Assembly (NCBI GenBank): GCA_045648505.1
Contig: JAZROD010000010.1
Span: 28,509-92,508 of the forward strand
Length of the DNA: 64,000 nt
Direction: 5' to 3'
DNA from: RGIG8700 sp045648505
Lineage (GTDB): Bacteria > Bacillota > Clostridia > RGIG6154
Made by a program: the position numbers and the translations under genes. This document shows, piece by piece, positions 7,895 through 16,961 of this stretch (its first letter is position 1; each line of letters begins with the position of its first letter). The notes beneath the pieces are model-generated. The model ran no database searches. It was given only the letters and a program-made list of their open reading frames with translations, and was not told the DNA's origin.

Positions 7895-8721
7895 GCTATG
7901 AATTCAAATTTAAGCGATATGGGAATAATGTCATAGCTGTTTTCCATTTTCAGCTTGAAATTCACATATCCTTCGCCTTTCTCAATTATACACATGCATC
8001 TCTTTTTTCTTTGAGATGCCGCAACCATATAAGCTTCATTCAACTCATAGTATGATGCATATCCGTAACCAAAGCATAAAAATTCTCCTGTTTCTATATT
8101 ATATCTTGTAAAATTAAAGCTGTTTTTATCTAAAATCTGGATATATTTATACATAGCGGCATTTATATTTATTCTGTAATTTATGTAGCCATCCTCGTCT
8201 TTTTCATATTTGCTCTCAATATTATCTTCTTCAATAACTACATTGCTGTTAACATCCGCAGAAGCATAATATGCAAGCTTACCTCTTGAATATACCCTCT
8301 TGTCTGTAACCTTGTTGTTTTCTACCGTGGCAAGAAGAAGCTTAATCTCAAAGGACGGCTCCTCTGTAAAAACATCCGCATATGCTCTGTTAGAAGCTTT
8401 ATCGGAGATTAAATATACATACTGTTTAACATCCGTAAGATAGGAAAAGGTTTCTGCTTCGGTAAGTTCTATCACCGTTCCGTCAGAAAAAAACGCAGTA
8501 CCCTTTTTAATGGTTAATACGCCGTCTTTTGCTTCAACTTTAAGACTGTTATTACTTTCAGGCACAACTCCTGTAGTTGCCACATCGCTTACAAAGTTAT
8601 TTAAATCCTTCACAGAAGAAATCTCTCTTGCAACCCCTTCTGTAACAAGTCTGGATGTTATTTTATTAAGTTCATCAACCCCAATAAGCTGATTATCAAA
8701 AAAAGAATAATTTACACTCAT
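7891..8721 (-). CDS. Phage tail fibre/baseplate-like protein
   Basis: A 276-residue protein; start at 8721 because GGAGGTG lies 6 nt upstream. Residues 1-60 (DELNKITSRLVTEGV) look like an attachment segment. The middle segment KVEAKDGVLTIKKGTAFFSDGT resembles beta-rich modules of phage tail fibres and upper baseplate proteins. The C-terminal half is beta-rich and unrecognised; it could be a receptor-binding or distal domain. Position between the Gp37-like protein and the holin fits a receptor-binding protein. Confidence 0.65.
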   Translation of the reverse strand: MSVNYSFFDNQLIGVDELNKITSRLVTEGVAREISSVKDLNNFVSDVATTGVVPESNNSLKVEAKDGVLTIKKGTAFFSDGTVIELTEAETFSYLTDVKQYVYLISDKASNRAYADVFTEEPSFEIKLLLATVENNKVTDKRVYSRGKLAYYASADVNSNVVIEEDNIESKYEKDEDGYINYRININAAMYKYIQILDKNSFNFTRYNIETGEFLCFGYGYASYYELNEAYMVAASQRKKRCMCIIEKGEGYVNFKLKMENSYDIIPISLKFEFIA

Positions 8722-8723
8722 AT

Positions 8724-9839
8724 TCACACCTCCTTAAAGCTTGGCATTTCGCCACACTCTCTGCTTGTGTACCAGATTTGAACACTGCTGACAAATCTTT
8801 TTTCGTCTATAACTTTTCCGCCAATATGTTTCTGAATTCTTAAAATATCACCTAAATTGTAATCTTTTTCATATTTAAGTTCTCGTACCTTTGCATTTAT
8901 TTTGTTTTCTTTTTTCTTCCTTTCGAGGCTTTTTTCCGCCTCTTTTCTGCTATTGCCTGAAAGCTTGCTTTCCCATTTATAAAAGCCTTCTTTGTCTGTT
9001 TCTATTTTCAGATAAAACTCTGTAATATAATCTGTTTTTACAAAGTTTCCGTCTTCGCTGATACAGGCAATATACTCTCCTTCTTCATAATCCGTGAAAA
9101 ACTGTCTTCCACTTTCTGAAACACGGTAAAGCTTCCCCAGGTTACTTGCAAGACCCATAGAAATGGGTGGATTGTTTGAATGAGCATTCCATTCACCGCA
9201 ATCTCTTATATTTCTTAAATAAACACCACAGTTGGCATAATCAAGTATGCTTTCTCTGTATGAAGAATTGTATATATTTTTATTATCCTCCGAAAGAAAA
9301 ATCTCATTTTCATTCTTTTTATAAAGCTTTAAAGTCCATTTTCTGTTTTTAATGTCATACAAAAGTGTATGTCCGCAGTTCATTCTTTCCAGAATATCAC
9401 AGATAACTTCAGACAACTCATACATTACAAGGCGATAAAACTCTATTTCTTCGTCTTCACAGTCATATTCCACCTCTATTTCGGGAAAATGCTTTGCAAT
9501 AAGCTTTTCTATAAGCTTAAATCCTTTTGTTTCGTCATAGGTACTTTTAATATCAAAAGGTTCAACAACTCTCTTAGAAAGCATAAAATTCACAGTTCTA
9601 CCATAAAGAGTAAGTCTGTTGTTATCTGCAAACTTCTCTGTTATTATTGCCTGCTTTCTGCCCTGAATCACAATTATATGCTCATTATTCATAATTGTCT
9701 TTACGATTTCCTCATCCTGGGCTATCCCTGCTTCAAAAGTGCCTATACCGTTGAATTTCAGCTCCCAGCACACATCATAAACATCAGGCACTATGTAAAG
9801 GAGATTAAATTCAAAGTCATAAAATCTTAAATCCTCCAT
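8724..9839 (-). CDS. Tail-associated Gp37-like protein (ReqiPepy6 Gp37 family)
   Basis: A 371-residue protein, start at 9839 after AGGAGGT. The N-terminal pattern fits the siphovirus Gp37-like family, which builds the tail tip below the distal tail protein: short beta strands, LYIVPDVYDVCWELKFNGIGTF, then a conserved GRTVNFMLSKRVVEP. It ends two bases before the next start. A charged Lys/Glu segment around residues 290-320 is the only low-complexity part. Intact and of normal length. Confidence 0.7.
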   Translation of the reverse strand: MEDLRFYDFEFNLLYIVPDVYDVCWELKFNGIGTFEAGIAQDEEIVKTIMNNEHIIVIQGRKQAIITEKFADNNRLTLYGRTVNFMLSKRVVEPFDIKSTYDETKGFKLIEKLIAKHFPEIEVEYDCEDEEIEFYRLVMYELSEVICDILERMNCGHTLLYDIKNRKWTLKLYKKNENEIFLSEDNKNIYNSSYRESILDYANCGVYLRNIRDCGEWNAHSNNPPISMGLASNLGKLYRVSESGRQFFTDYEEGEYIACISEDGNFVKTDYITEFYLKIETDKEGFYKWESKLSGNSRKEAEKSLERKKKENKINAKVRELKYEKDYNLGDILRIQKHIGGKVIDEKRFVSSVQIWYTSRECGEMPSFKEV

Positions 9840-9847
9840 ATTACCTC

Positions 9848-10687
9848 CTACAAGCATTCATTATAATAATTATCGTGGATACACACAGGACTCACTTCTC
9901 TGTCTGTGTTGTTGATTATATCAATGAAGTTTTCTCCCACATCAAGATAAAAAGCAGAAAGATAATTTTCAAGTGCAAGAAAGCCAGTAATATCACCTGA
10001 AATATTACTGTATGCTTTTCTGTTTTCAAAGTCAACAGTAAGGACTTCTCCTTCTTTCGTGCCACACTCAAACATAACCGATGCACCTGTTTTTCTGTTA
10101 ACAAAACCAATGCTTTTATCTGTTACTATTTTTCCGTTACTGCCCATATCGTAAATTTTCAACAAAGGATATGACTTTTCATTGCCCTTGTTAACAATGT
10201 TCTCGCCTATAGTTCGCTTTGTGAAAATGCACGGCAGACTTATGCTTCCTCTAACCATATTTTCACGCCTGAAAATGTAATTTTCTTCACTTTTCACATC
10301 TTTAAAGTATGGCTCATCTCCTTCAAGCTGAAGCACAAAGCCTGAATAACCGCCGTTTTTGTTGTAAATTTCAAATTCTTTGATTTTTGTATAAATTTTT
10401 CTGATTTTTCTTCCTTTGCAAACTGTAAGCCAAATATCTTGCGCAAGAACCTTGGGAAGTCTGTCAATATTATGATTATCCTTTATGAATATGTCACCTG
10501 ATATTGTAATAATTCGTGACATGGTATGAACATTAACAGTATCCTGACCACTTTTGCCTACTCGTTCAACCGTTGTGTAGCTTTTAGGCGGAAGACCGAG
10601 TCCTTCTGCAGAAAGCAGATTGAAATCGCAATCAACTCCGCCTCCCATAACAATTTTTCCTTTTTCATTTTCAAGTATAAGCTTCAT
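9848..10687 (-). CDS. Distal tail protein (Dit-like)
   Basis: A 279-residue protein; start at 10687 chosen from GAGGGGTG upstream, one base after the tape-measure stop. SYTTVERVGKSGQDTVNVHT and the following SRIITISGDI match the first domain of siphovirus distal tail proteins. GFVLQLEGDEPYFKD matches the 'F.cpDPyf' turn of that family. It forms the hexameric ring at the tail tip in relatives. The gene order tape measure - Dit - Gp37 is canonical. Confidence 0.72.
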   Translation of the reverse strand: MKLILENEKGKIVMGGGVDCDFNLLSAEGLGLPPKSYTTVERVGKSGQDTVNVHTMSRIITISGDIFIKDNHNIDRLPKVLAQDIWLTVCKGRKIRKIYTKIKEFEIYNKNGGYSGFVLQLEGDEPYFKDVKSEENYIFRRENMVRGSISLPCIFTKRTIGENIVNKGNEKSYPLLKIYDMGSNGKIVTDKSIGFVNRKTGASVMFECGTKEGEVLTVDFENRKAYSNISGDITGFLALENYLSAFYLDVGENFIDIINNTDREVSPVCIHDNYYNECL

Positions 10688-10688
10688 A

Positions 10689-11831
10689 TTACACCCCTCT
10701 CGCTTTCTTAACCGCTTCAAAGTTTTTAAGAGCATTTATACTGTCATAGATACTGCTTCCTTCAACAGATTTTACAGTATAGTTACTGGTGTAATTGTTG
10801 TTATACACATTATTTGCAGCAGTTCTGAATTTCTCACTTGCCTGATTTAATATATTGCTTAATACATCTGAAACATTATTTATGAGATTGGTCACAACGC
10901 TCTCAACATTAGACGCAAAGTCTGCGGTAACTCCTGTAAATTTTTCATTGAGTCCGTCTATAATCTCTTCTGCGCTTTCTCTTACTCCTTCAACTTCAGG
11001 GACTTGTTTGTTTATAGATTCAAGATATTTGTCATATCCTGAACTTCCCCTTGCGGCAGAATATATAACATCATCTGAAAAGCCTGCTTCTTTAAGCTTT
11101 GAATAATTATTTTTTATATAATCATTCATATTATAAACAATTTCTTCCAGATTTTCTCTGCTGTAGCTTTTATCTTGCGCAAGACTATTTGCAGTATCCT
11201 TCAATTTTTCATAAGCAATACACTCTGAAAGAAGCTGATTTTCCATTGATATACTTTTTTCGTGGGCTTCTCCGTATATCTCAATCATTTTCTCGTATGC
11301 ATTTTTCACTTCAATCACTTTTTGTGCCTGAAGTTCAAGTCTTTCATTTAAAAGCTCTTTTTTCTTTTTCTCTGCCTCACCATTTTGCAAATCTTCACCT
11401 GTATTTTCATACCATAATTCGTATGAATACAAGGCATTTTTATCTTTTGTGTCAATATTTGCAAAGGTGCTGGAAAGTCCGCCTTCTATAAGCTCATACC
11501 CTTCTGTAAGCTCTTTCATCCTGTCTTTAGCATCGCTTATTTCTGCTTTTATTGTCTTTATCTGCAGATTCATCTGTGCAATAGTTTCTCTTTCCTGAGA
11601 AATCATTGTTGTGAGAACTTTTTTGTACTCTTTTGAGGCAGTTGTTTTCAGGGTCTGCATATCTTTGATTTTAAGATTACTCTCATTAACACGGTTTGTT
11701 ATTTCTTCAATCTGCTTTTCATATTCATTTATAGTGTTTTCAGTCTGAGTTTTCAACGCGCCGTTAACATCTGCAACACCCATTTTTACCGCCTCATAAT
11801 ATAACTCAAGTGCTTTTGTAACATTATCCAT
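10689..11831 (-). CDS. Short tail tape-measure-like coiled-coil protein
   Basis: A 380-residue, largely helical protein, rich in Glu, Lys and Asn. Long coiled-coil stretches run over about residues 25-125 and 150-230, and a VESVVTNLINNVSDVLSNIL segment lies near the C-terminus. It occupies the tape-measure slot between the Gp15-like gene and the Dit gene. Most tape measures exceed 600 residues and carry hydrophobic helices; this one is short and has no strong membrane segment. A tail of roughly 50-60 nm would follow from the usual 0.15 nm per residue rule. Start and upstream stop overlap as TAATG. Confidence 0.6.
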   Translation of the reverse strand: MDNVTKALELYYEAVKMGVADVNGALKTQTENTINEYEKQIEEITNRVNESNLKIKDMQTLKTTASKEYKKVLTTMISQERETIAQMNLQIKTIKAEISDAKDRMKELTEGYELIEGGLSSTFANIDTKDKNALYSYELWYENTGEDLQNGEAEKKKKELLNERLELQAQKVIEVKNAYEKMIEIYGEAHEKSISMENQLLSECIAYEKLKDTANSLAQDKSYSRENLEEIVYNMNDYIKNNYSKLKEAGFSDDVIYSAARGSSGYDKYLESINKQVPEVEGVRESAEEIIDGLNEKFTGVTADFASNVESVVTNLINNVSDVLSNILNQASEKFRTAANNVYNNNYTSNYTVKSVEGSSIYDSINALKNFEAVKKARGV

Positions 11832-12367
11832 TAAAACACCCCCCTTAATCCTTCTTCTAAAGTTATTGCTTCCGAAAGTGAGTATTTTTGTTTTAACGAT
11901 TCAAGCCTTTTTCTTTGCCCTTCATCTTTTATATCCGAAATATTAAGGCTTCTTATTTCAAGCACTCTGCTGAACATATTATCACCGCAAAGTCCCCTTA
12001 AAAGTGCCACAAAAACATACCAGTGCAAATTATCTTCCGCAAGATTTATTCCATACTGACCGTAGAAACTGCTGAAAATAATATCAGCATCTCTGTCAAA
12101 GGAAAACAGAGGCGCTTTTTTTCTTTCTTCTGCCCGCCTGCTATCACCTTTGCCATTAAAAAATTTTCTCATTTCAGCAATAGCCCCTGCAATATCTTCA
12201 GGCACTTCTTCATAAAATGTTTTAAGTGCATAAATCATAAGCTTAATCCCCTCATTTTCTTCGCTGTAAGTTATGATTTTTACTGCGGTTTTAAAGTCAG
12301 GGTTAATTTTATAGAATTTTCCGTTAACACAAACACTTGTCGGAAGCTTTTCGGTTAATATGTTCAT
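11831..12367 (-). CDS. Bacteriophage Gp15-family protein (tail assembly)
   Basis: A 178-residue protein. Family features are clear: VCVNGKFYKINPDFKTAVKI near the start, FSFDRDADIIFSSFYGQYGI in the middle and LHWYVFVALLRGLCGDN after it. Gp15 proteins sit just upstream of the tape measure in Gram-positive siphoviruses and are thought to act as assembly chaperones. Overlaps both neighbours by one base (TAATG), so translation is coupled. Confidence 0.8.
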   Translation of the reverse strand: MNILTEKLPTSVCVNGKFYKINPDFKTAVKIITYSEENEGIKLMIYALKTFYEEVPEDIAGAIAEMRKFFNGKGDSRRAEERKKAPLFSFDRDADIIFSSFYGQYGINLAEDNLHWYVFVALLRGLCGDNMFSRVLEIRSLNISDIKDEGQRKRLESLKQKYSLSEAITLEEGLRGVF

Positions 12368-12846
12368 TATTCAGTAAATGTTACGGTTGCAAAATCATCG
12401 GCAGAGGAGGCATTGCCGAAAACCTTTTCACCTTTAACTTTAAATGAACCTTTAACAATATATCCGTCCATTCCGCTTCCTTCATTTTCCACAATAACGC
12501 TGAACTCTCTTTTTACTGCAACAGGATTTTCCTTTCCTGATGAAAAATCCACCATAACAATTTCCCTTACCGCATCTTCGCCGATAAGCTCATTGTCTGC
12601 AATTTTCATGATGTCATCGTGAACTTCGTTTCCTGAAAACTGGTCAAAAGCAAATGAAATAACGGGCGCAAAACCAACTATGTCGCTCTGTTCAAACTCC
12701 TGGTCTATATACTGTCTTTTATACTCTTTAGGATTTTTCGTTACAGTTATATCTGTAAAGCCCGTCATTCTTTTAAAAACTGTTCCTTCATCTGTAGGAA
12801 CACCGTAATACGCCACTTTGTCGCATCTTTTTACGAATTTTTCCAT
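12367..12846 (-). CDS. Major tail tube-like protein
   Basis: A 159-residue, beta-rich acidic protein in the major-tail-protein position. TGFTDITVTKNPKEYKRQYI and VGFAPVISFAFDQF fit the tube-protein fold seen in clostridial siphovirus-like clusters. A single domain with no Ig-like extension. The assignment rests mainly on position and size. Confidence 0.65.
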   Translation of the reverse strand: MEKFVKRCDKVAYYGVPTDEGTVFKRMTGFTDITVTKNPKEYKRQYIDQEFEQSDIVGFAPVISFAFDQFSGNEVHDDIMKIADNELIGEDAVREIVMVDFSSGKENPVAVKREFSVIVENEGSGMDGYIVKGSFKVKGEKVFGNASSADDFATVTFTE

Positions 12847-12847
12847 G

Positions 12848-13249
12848 TTACTCCTCCGTATAATATAAATATCTCAATTTAATACTGTAAACATTACAAC
12901 CAATATCCGAGCTTTCTGTTTCCACATCAGTTATGGCAGTAATGGAAACTCCGTTACCGGGGAGAAGATAATCTCCCTCCCCGTCACGGATTTCGAGCCA
13001 GTTTAAAAAACCTTTCAGAATGCCTATATTACTTATGCTCTCTTTTGTAAGGGGAACTCTCGCTTCCTTCAGGCATACTGAAAAAACACATTGTTTAAGC
13101 TTTGCACCATCTGTATATGTTTTCACCACCGGCTCGTATTTTTCTGATTTAACACAAAGGTCTCCGGGCTTCATATCCAAATAATCAAGCTTTAATGAAA
13201 GCCCTTCAAAACCTTTGTATTGTTTAATAAAATCTGCATATTGTCTCAT
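12848..13249 (-). CDS. Tail terminator / minor capsid-like protein
   Basis: A 133-residue protein one base upstream of the tail tube gene. The alpha/beta pattern ends in a strand-rich IGCNVYSIKLRYLYY. Proteins of this size in this slot cap the tail or join it to the head. No specific motif was recognised, so the role is inferred from gene order. Confidence 0.5.
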   Translation of the reverse strand: MRQYADFIKQYKGFEGLSLKLDYLDMKPGDLCVKSEKYEPVVKTYTDGAKLKQCVFSVCLKEARVPLTKESISNIGILKGFLNWLEIRDGEGDYLLPGNGVSITAITDVETESSDIGCNVYSIKLRYLYYTEE

Positions 13250-13250
13250 T

Positions 13251-13565
13251 TTATCTGCATTTCAGACAGATGTGACTTGCCTGTCTGCTCCCCCTTATGT
13301 TATTTTTGATGCTATATACCGTAAAAGCTTCGCTATATGGGACTTGGTCCTCTTCTACTTTTCTTAATACCACCCTGTCACCAATATCCACCAAGACATT
13401 GAAACAAGCAGGGATTCTTATTGTTATTTCACTTGAAGAATAGTTCTCCACTCCCGATACGCCTGCTCTTACCTCTGAAAAAACACTAACTTTTTCAAAA
13501 AATTCTTTTGTAACATCATCATTGTCAAAATGGTAAAGAGTAATCTCTTTATCTGCACAAATCAT
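13251..13565 (-). CDS. Head-closure-like small phage protein
   Basis: A 104-residue beta-rich protein. The segment IPACFNVLVDIGDRVVLRK and the C-terminal YSIKNNIRGSRQASHICLK look like small head-closure proteins of siphoviruses (DUF6751-like from memory). Ribosome site GGGGTG precedes ATG at 13565. Confidence 0.5.
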   Translation of the reverse strand: MICADKEITLYHFDNDDVTKEFFEKVSVFSEVRAGVSGVENYSSSEITIRIPACFNVLVDIGDRVVLRKVEEDQVPYSEAFTVYSIKNNIRGSRQASHICLKCR

Positions 13566-13567
13566 AA

Positions 13568-13891
13568 CTACACCCCTTTGTATAAAAGTTCAGGCGGTAA
13601 GAATAATTTTGCCGCTTTATAAAGATTTTCCCCACCATTATTTTTGGTATATGAAATACTGTAACCGTCATTTGATTCTGCAGATATGCCATATCTTAAT
13701 AAATCCTTATGCATTTCTTCCATAACGGCACATACTGCATATTTAACATTTTCATCGGCTTCATCAACTCTGCCGAAGGTTATTTTGTCTATGTACTTTG
13801 TAGCTTTAAGGGCAAGATTATAAAAGCCTTCCTTTTCAACCTCCCTGCCCTGATAAACCTCTTTGTACCAGTCAAAATCTATGTATGGCAT
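13568..13891 (-). CDS. Head-tail connector protein
   Basis: A 107-residue helical protein immediately after the coat gene. ATG at 13891 overlaps the coat stop as TGATG; an in-frame TTG one codon upstream is less likely. The pattern of four helices (YNLALKATKYIDKITFGR ... VKYAVCAVMEEMHKDL) is typical of connector proteins that bind the portal ring. Confidence 0.68.
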   Translation of the reverse strand: MPYIDFDWYKEVYQGREVEKEGFYNLALKATKYIDKITFGRVDEADENVKYAVCAVMEEMHKDLLRYGISAESNDGYSISYTKNNGGENLYKAAKLFLPPELLYKGV

Positions 13892-15003
13892 CAACCGAGC
13901 ACTCTCACTGCAAGTGACGGATACATTGTTTTATAGCCGTATAAAACATCCATAGAAATAATGTCCTTTTTGTATTTCATATCATAACCTTTAACAACTC
14001 TTAATGTAATACCGTTGTAGCTTGTAACATAGCTTTCAACACCTGAAGGAGTTGCAAGAGGTCTTGTAACAAAGGCAAACGCCATAGGATTAAAAGCAAG
14101 GTTTGCTGTGTGTGAGCTTACGAGTTTCACTTCGGCATTGTCTTTAACATTTTCCGCAAGATTCGGAGAAATGCAAACTTCTGCAATAGTATTATTTACC
14201 GCATCTTCTGTATCTTTTGTAACTGCATAAGTATTTCCGCCGATTGTTAAAAGGTCACCTTTAACAAGCTTACCTGTAAGAGTTGTACCGTCAATGGCAA
14301 TTTTGTCCGCACCCTTTGAAGCTGCACCGTTAACTTTAACTGCAGTTGCACCTGTGATACCTGTTTCGTGTTTCTTAACCGCCTGAGACATATAGTTGTC
14401 AAGACCGAAAATTCTACCGATAGAACCTTCTCTTAACGCCTTTGAAGAACCGCTTTTTTCTGCATTTACGATTGCATCAATTGTTGTGAATGATGCATCT
14501 GCTTCTGTATCCCATACTGCTTTTCTGTCTGTAACAGGCACTTTTTCCTTATTCATAACTTTTCTTACTTCTGAAAGGTCTTTGAGTGTTGAAGGTGTTG
14601 TACCTGCAGTAAGTGCAGTATTGTAAATGTCTTTATAAAGTTCAAGACCGTCTGCGTTGATTTTCTGTGCAAGAGCTGCAGCCGCAGGTTCGATGAAAAG
14701 TCTGTTAAGGTCATCAATAGATGTGGCAGACTGAAGTGCTGTAAACTCAACATCAACTGTTGCAAGTTTATCAAGTGTTACTTCAACTGATGTTTCTTCA
14801 ATATCCTGCGGACTGATTCCGCCCATCTGGTCAAAATCTTCTGCAGATAAAACAACAGGCTTTCTTACCTGAATTTTATCGCCTTTGCCGTTAACAAAAT
14901 CCTTTGAAAAATCCTTGTGAATAAGATTTGGGAACACAAGGTTCTCCATAAGTCTTGGAAGTGCCTGTCTTGCAATTTCTTTAATGGTAATTAACTGATT
15001 CAT
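13891..15003 (-). CDS. Major capsid protein, P22 coat-like
   Basis: A 370-residue protein. The N-terminal part (IARQALPRLMENLVFPNLI, then DFVNGKGDKIQVRKP) matches the P22 gene-5 coat family, an HK97-fold protein that assembles on scaffold without a maturation protease. The insert at about 240-300, rich in GDLLTIGGNTYAV-type strands, is an I-domain-like beta module. LAFNPMAFAFVTRPLATP near the end is also family-typical. No protease gene is present in the cluster, which agrees with this coat type. Intact and well translated (AAAGGAA site). Confidence 0.85.
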   Translation of the reverse strand: MNQLITIKEIARQALPRLMENLVFPNLIHKDFSKDFVNGKGDKIQVRKPVVLSAEDFDQMGGISPQDIEETSVEVTLDKLATVDVEFTALQSATSIDDLNRLFIEPAAAALAQKINADGLELYKDIYNTALTAGTTPSTLKDLSEVRKVMNKEKVPVTDRKAVWDTEADASFTTIDAIVNAEKSGSSKALREGSIGRIFGLDNYMSQAVKKHETGITGATAVKVNGAASKGADKIAIDGTTLTGKLVKGDLLTIGGNTYAVTKDTEDAVNNTIAEVCISPNLAENVKDNAEVKLVSSHTANLAFNPMAFAFVTRPLATPSGVESYVTSYNGITLRVVKGYDMKYKKDIISMDVLYGYKTMYPSLAVRVLG

Positions 15004-15006
15004 TTT

Positions 15007-15402
15007 TTAATTCCTTTCTTTTAACTGATAATATTCTTCATCGGAAAGAGCATCATAATCAATGCTCATTCCCGACTGATGATTAAAGCCGGTGCTCTGA
15101 GTTTCATTGAAAAGATAGCTGTGTTCTTTCTTTATTTCGGCTATCTGATTTTCAAAGCCTTTAAGTTCACCATTTTCAAGCTTAAGCAAATTCTTGTCTA
15201 TAAACCCTAAAATGGCCTTTTCACTTCTTGCACCGCTTTTAATAAGTGCATTTTTAAGATGTCCGTCTATAAGCATACTTTCGTAGTCTTCTTTGGACAC
15301 ATATTTTTCTGTGATTGCACTTTTTATGGCATCAAAAATTTCTTTTTCTACAGTGATGCCGTTATTCTTTAAAAGTTCCTTCAAGAATTTAATGGTTTCC
15401 AT
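15007..15402 (-). CDS. Small scaffold-like protein (GP20-type), shortened
   Basis: A 131-residue protein directly upstream of the coat gene. HLKNALIKSGARSEKAILGF and the following IDKNLLKLENGELKGFENQI match the C-terminal half of GP20-type scaffolds, including the 'SYLF' end. The long N-terminal coiled coil of typical scaffolds (180-220 residues) is much reduced. The shortening is visible; whether it still scaffolds is unknown. Confidence 0.65.
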   Translation of the reverse strand: METIKFLKELLKNNGITVEKEIFDAIKSAITEKYVSKEDYESMLIDGHLKNALIKSGARSEKAILGFIDKNLLKLENGELKGFENQIAEIKKEHSYLFNETQSTGFNHQSGMSIDYDALSDEEYYQLKERN

Positions 15403-15410
15403 CTCCTTCC

Positions 15411-16733
15411 TTATTCAGAGCCTACCAGGCTTTTGGCAAGCTCTTCCTGTTCGCCGTAGTACTTCATTCTGTACTCCCATTTTTTCATAATACCCTTTTC
15501 CATATCAAGTCTGTCCTGTGCACGGATTTTTGTTTTATCCTCAATAACACCGTCATCAAAGATAACAGAAATCTTCTGCTTTTCATCAAATCCGCCAAGC
15601 ATAAGTATGCATTTAACCAGACCTTTTATTGCCTGTGATATTACCTTCTCATGTTTTTTAACATTTCTGAAAAGATTTGCATTATCGTAGATAATTTCCG
15701 TAGCGGTTGTGGCTCTGTCATATTCAAAATTATAATATTTCTCACCAAGACCGCATTTTGAAGAAAGATAATTAAGCTGACTCTGCACACCTTTTACATT
15801 TTCATCAACACGAAGCTCGGGATTGTATTCTTCATACATTTTACCGTCTATAACACTGTCGCCCATGGACATAAAAAGTCTTTTCTTTGAATGCTGCGGA
15901 ACAACTCTCGCACCGTTGTGCTCTTTTGCAATAATGCTTTCATTCATAAGCACCATTTTACCGCCAAGGAAAAAGTCGGTGCAAAGATTGTCATAGGCAA
16001 GATCCACGCCTTTTAAAACATCTGTCGAATTGGCATAAACCGAAATACCCATAGGTGAGTTGATGTCTATGTTGTTTGTTATGTTTGGCTTAAAGATAAC
16101 AAACCAGGGAATATCAGACTTTGTATCATAAACCTCAACAGTTTTGTTATTGGTTTTTACTCTGTTGAAATTTTCATCTAAATATTCGTTTCTTATAACA
16201 TAGTTTCCGTATTGATTTTTAAGATGTGTTTCAAGATAAATATAAGGTTTTCCCTTATAAATATGCTCTGAAACAAAGGCAACCTCTGTTATGCTTCTGT
16301 TGTTGTAGGAAATAGGTATAATGCAATCTGCAGTAATGTACTCAAGAGCAATTTTATAATTATTAAGCCTTACGGCAACTGCCCCCGTTCCAAGTGCAAA
16401 AGCCTTTTCAATAAGAGTGTTTGCATTGGCAAGAAAATCATTATTTTCAAAAACTTCGTCAACAAAACTCTGGGCATCCTTATTTTCAAGAACAATCATT
16501 GTTTCTTCATTAAGAAGCATATTCGCCCAGTCCTCGCACACCTTTTTTGCCATTTTAAGACTGTATCGGTCAAGCTGGACTGTTTCTCTGCCGTTGTAGT
16601 CTGTATAACTGTGAAAAGGTTTGTAATAGCCTTTGTACCAGTCTGCCCATTGACTTATGTTGTTGTAGTAGTCACCGTTAACATTAACTCCAAGCTTTTG
16701 CCTTAAATATTCGCATACGCTTAAAATATTCAT
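15411..16733 (-). CDS. Phage portal protein (SPP1 Gp6-like)
   Basis: A 440-residue protein forming the dodecameric DNA gate of the head. KMAKKVCEDWANMLLNEE and AFALGTGAVAVRLNN are typical of Gp6-type portals, as are FFLGGKMVLMNES and YDRATTATEIIYDN further on. The ATG at 16733 has only a weak AGGT ahead of it. A stronger AGGAGAT (about 16748-16754) instead fronts a short out-of-frame ATG at 16746, an 18-codon ORF that overlaps the portal start and might couple translation. Confidence 0.85.
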   Translation of the reverse strand: MNILSVCEYLRQKLGVNVNGDYYNNISQWADWYKGYYKPFHSYTDYNGRETVQLDRYSLKMAKKVCEDWANMLLNEETMIVLENKDAQSFVDEVFENNDFLANANTLIEKAFALGTGAVAVRLNNYKIALEYITADCIIPISYNNRSITEVAFVSEHIYKGKPYIYLETHLKNQYGNYVIRNEYLDENFNRVKTNNKTVEVYDTKSDIPWFVIFKPNITNNIDINSPMGISVYANSTDVLKGVDLAYDNLCTDFFLGGKMVLMNESIIAKEHNGARVVPQHSKKRLFMSMGDSVIDGKMYEEYNPELRVDENVKGVQSQLNYLSSKCGLGEKYYNFEYDRATTATEIIYDNANLFRNVKKHEKVISQAIKGLVKCILMLGGFDEKQKISVIFDDGVIEDKTKIRAQDRLDMEKGIMKKWEYRMKYYGEQEELAKSLVGSE

Positions 16734-16781
16734 ACCTGTAATCCATTATCTCCTTTCTTTAATCACTTTACCTTCAGGTAA

Positions 16782-16932
16782 AACTTCACTACATAGTAAC
16801 TTCACTATCAAAGATAACTTCACTTACACTTTTGTGTAAACTTCACAGAAAACATAGTGAAGTTTTTGCTTTGCAAAAGTGAAGTTGTTTGTTTCACTCA
16901 CAGTGAAGTTGCAAATACTTCGCAGTGAAGTT
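16782..16932. repeat. Array of eight AACTTCAC boxes, four direct then four inverted
   Basis: AACTTCAC occurs at 16782, 16798, 16816 and 16839. Its complement GTGAAGTT occurs at 16857, 16879, 16903 and 16925. Several spacers are themselves small palindromes, for example TTACAC..GTGTAA, TTTTGC..GCAAAA and GAAATTGC..GCAATTTC. The array fills the only sizeable gap in the phage block, between the terminase stop (16962) and the portal ribosome site. Confidence 0.9.
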
Positions 16933-16961
16933 GAAATTGCCAAAGCAATTTCAGTAATTTG

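Noticed and set aside
16782..16932. CRISPR array
   Set aside because: Repeat boxes are 8 bp, change orientation halfway, spacers are 8-16 bp and palindromic, and no cas gene is present.
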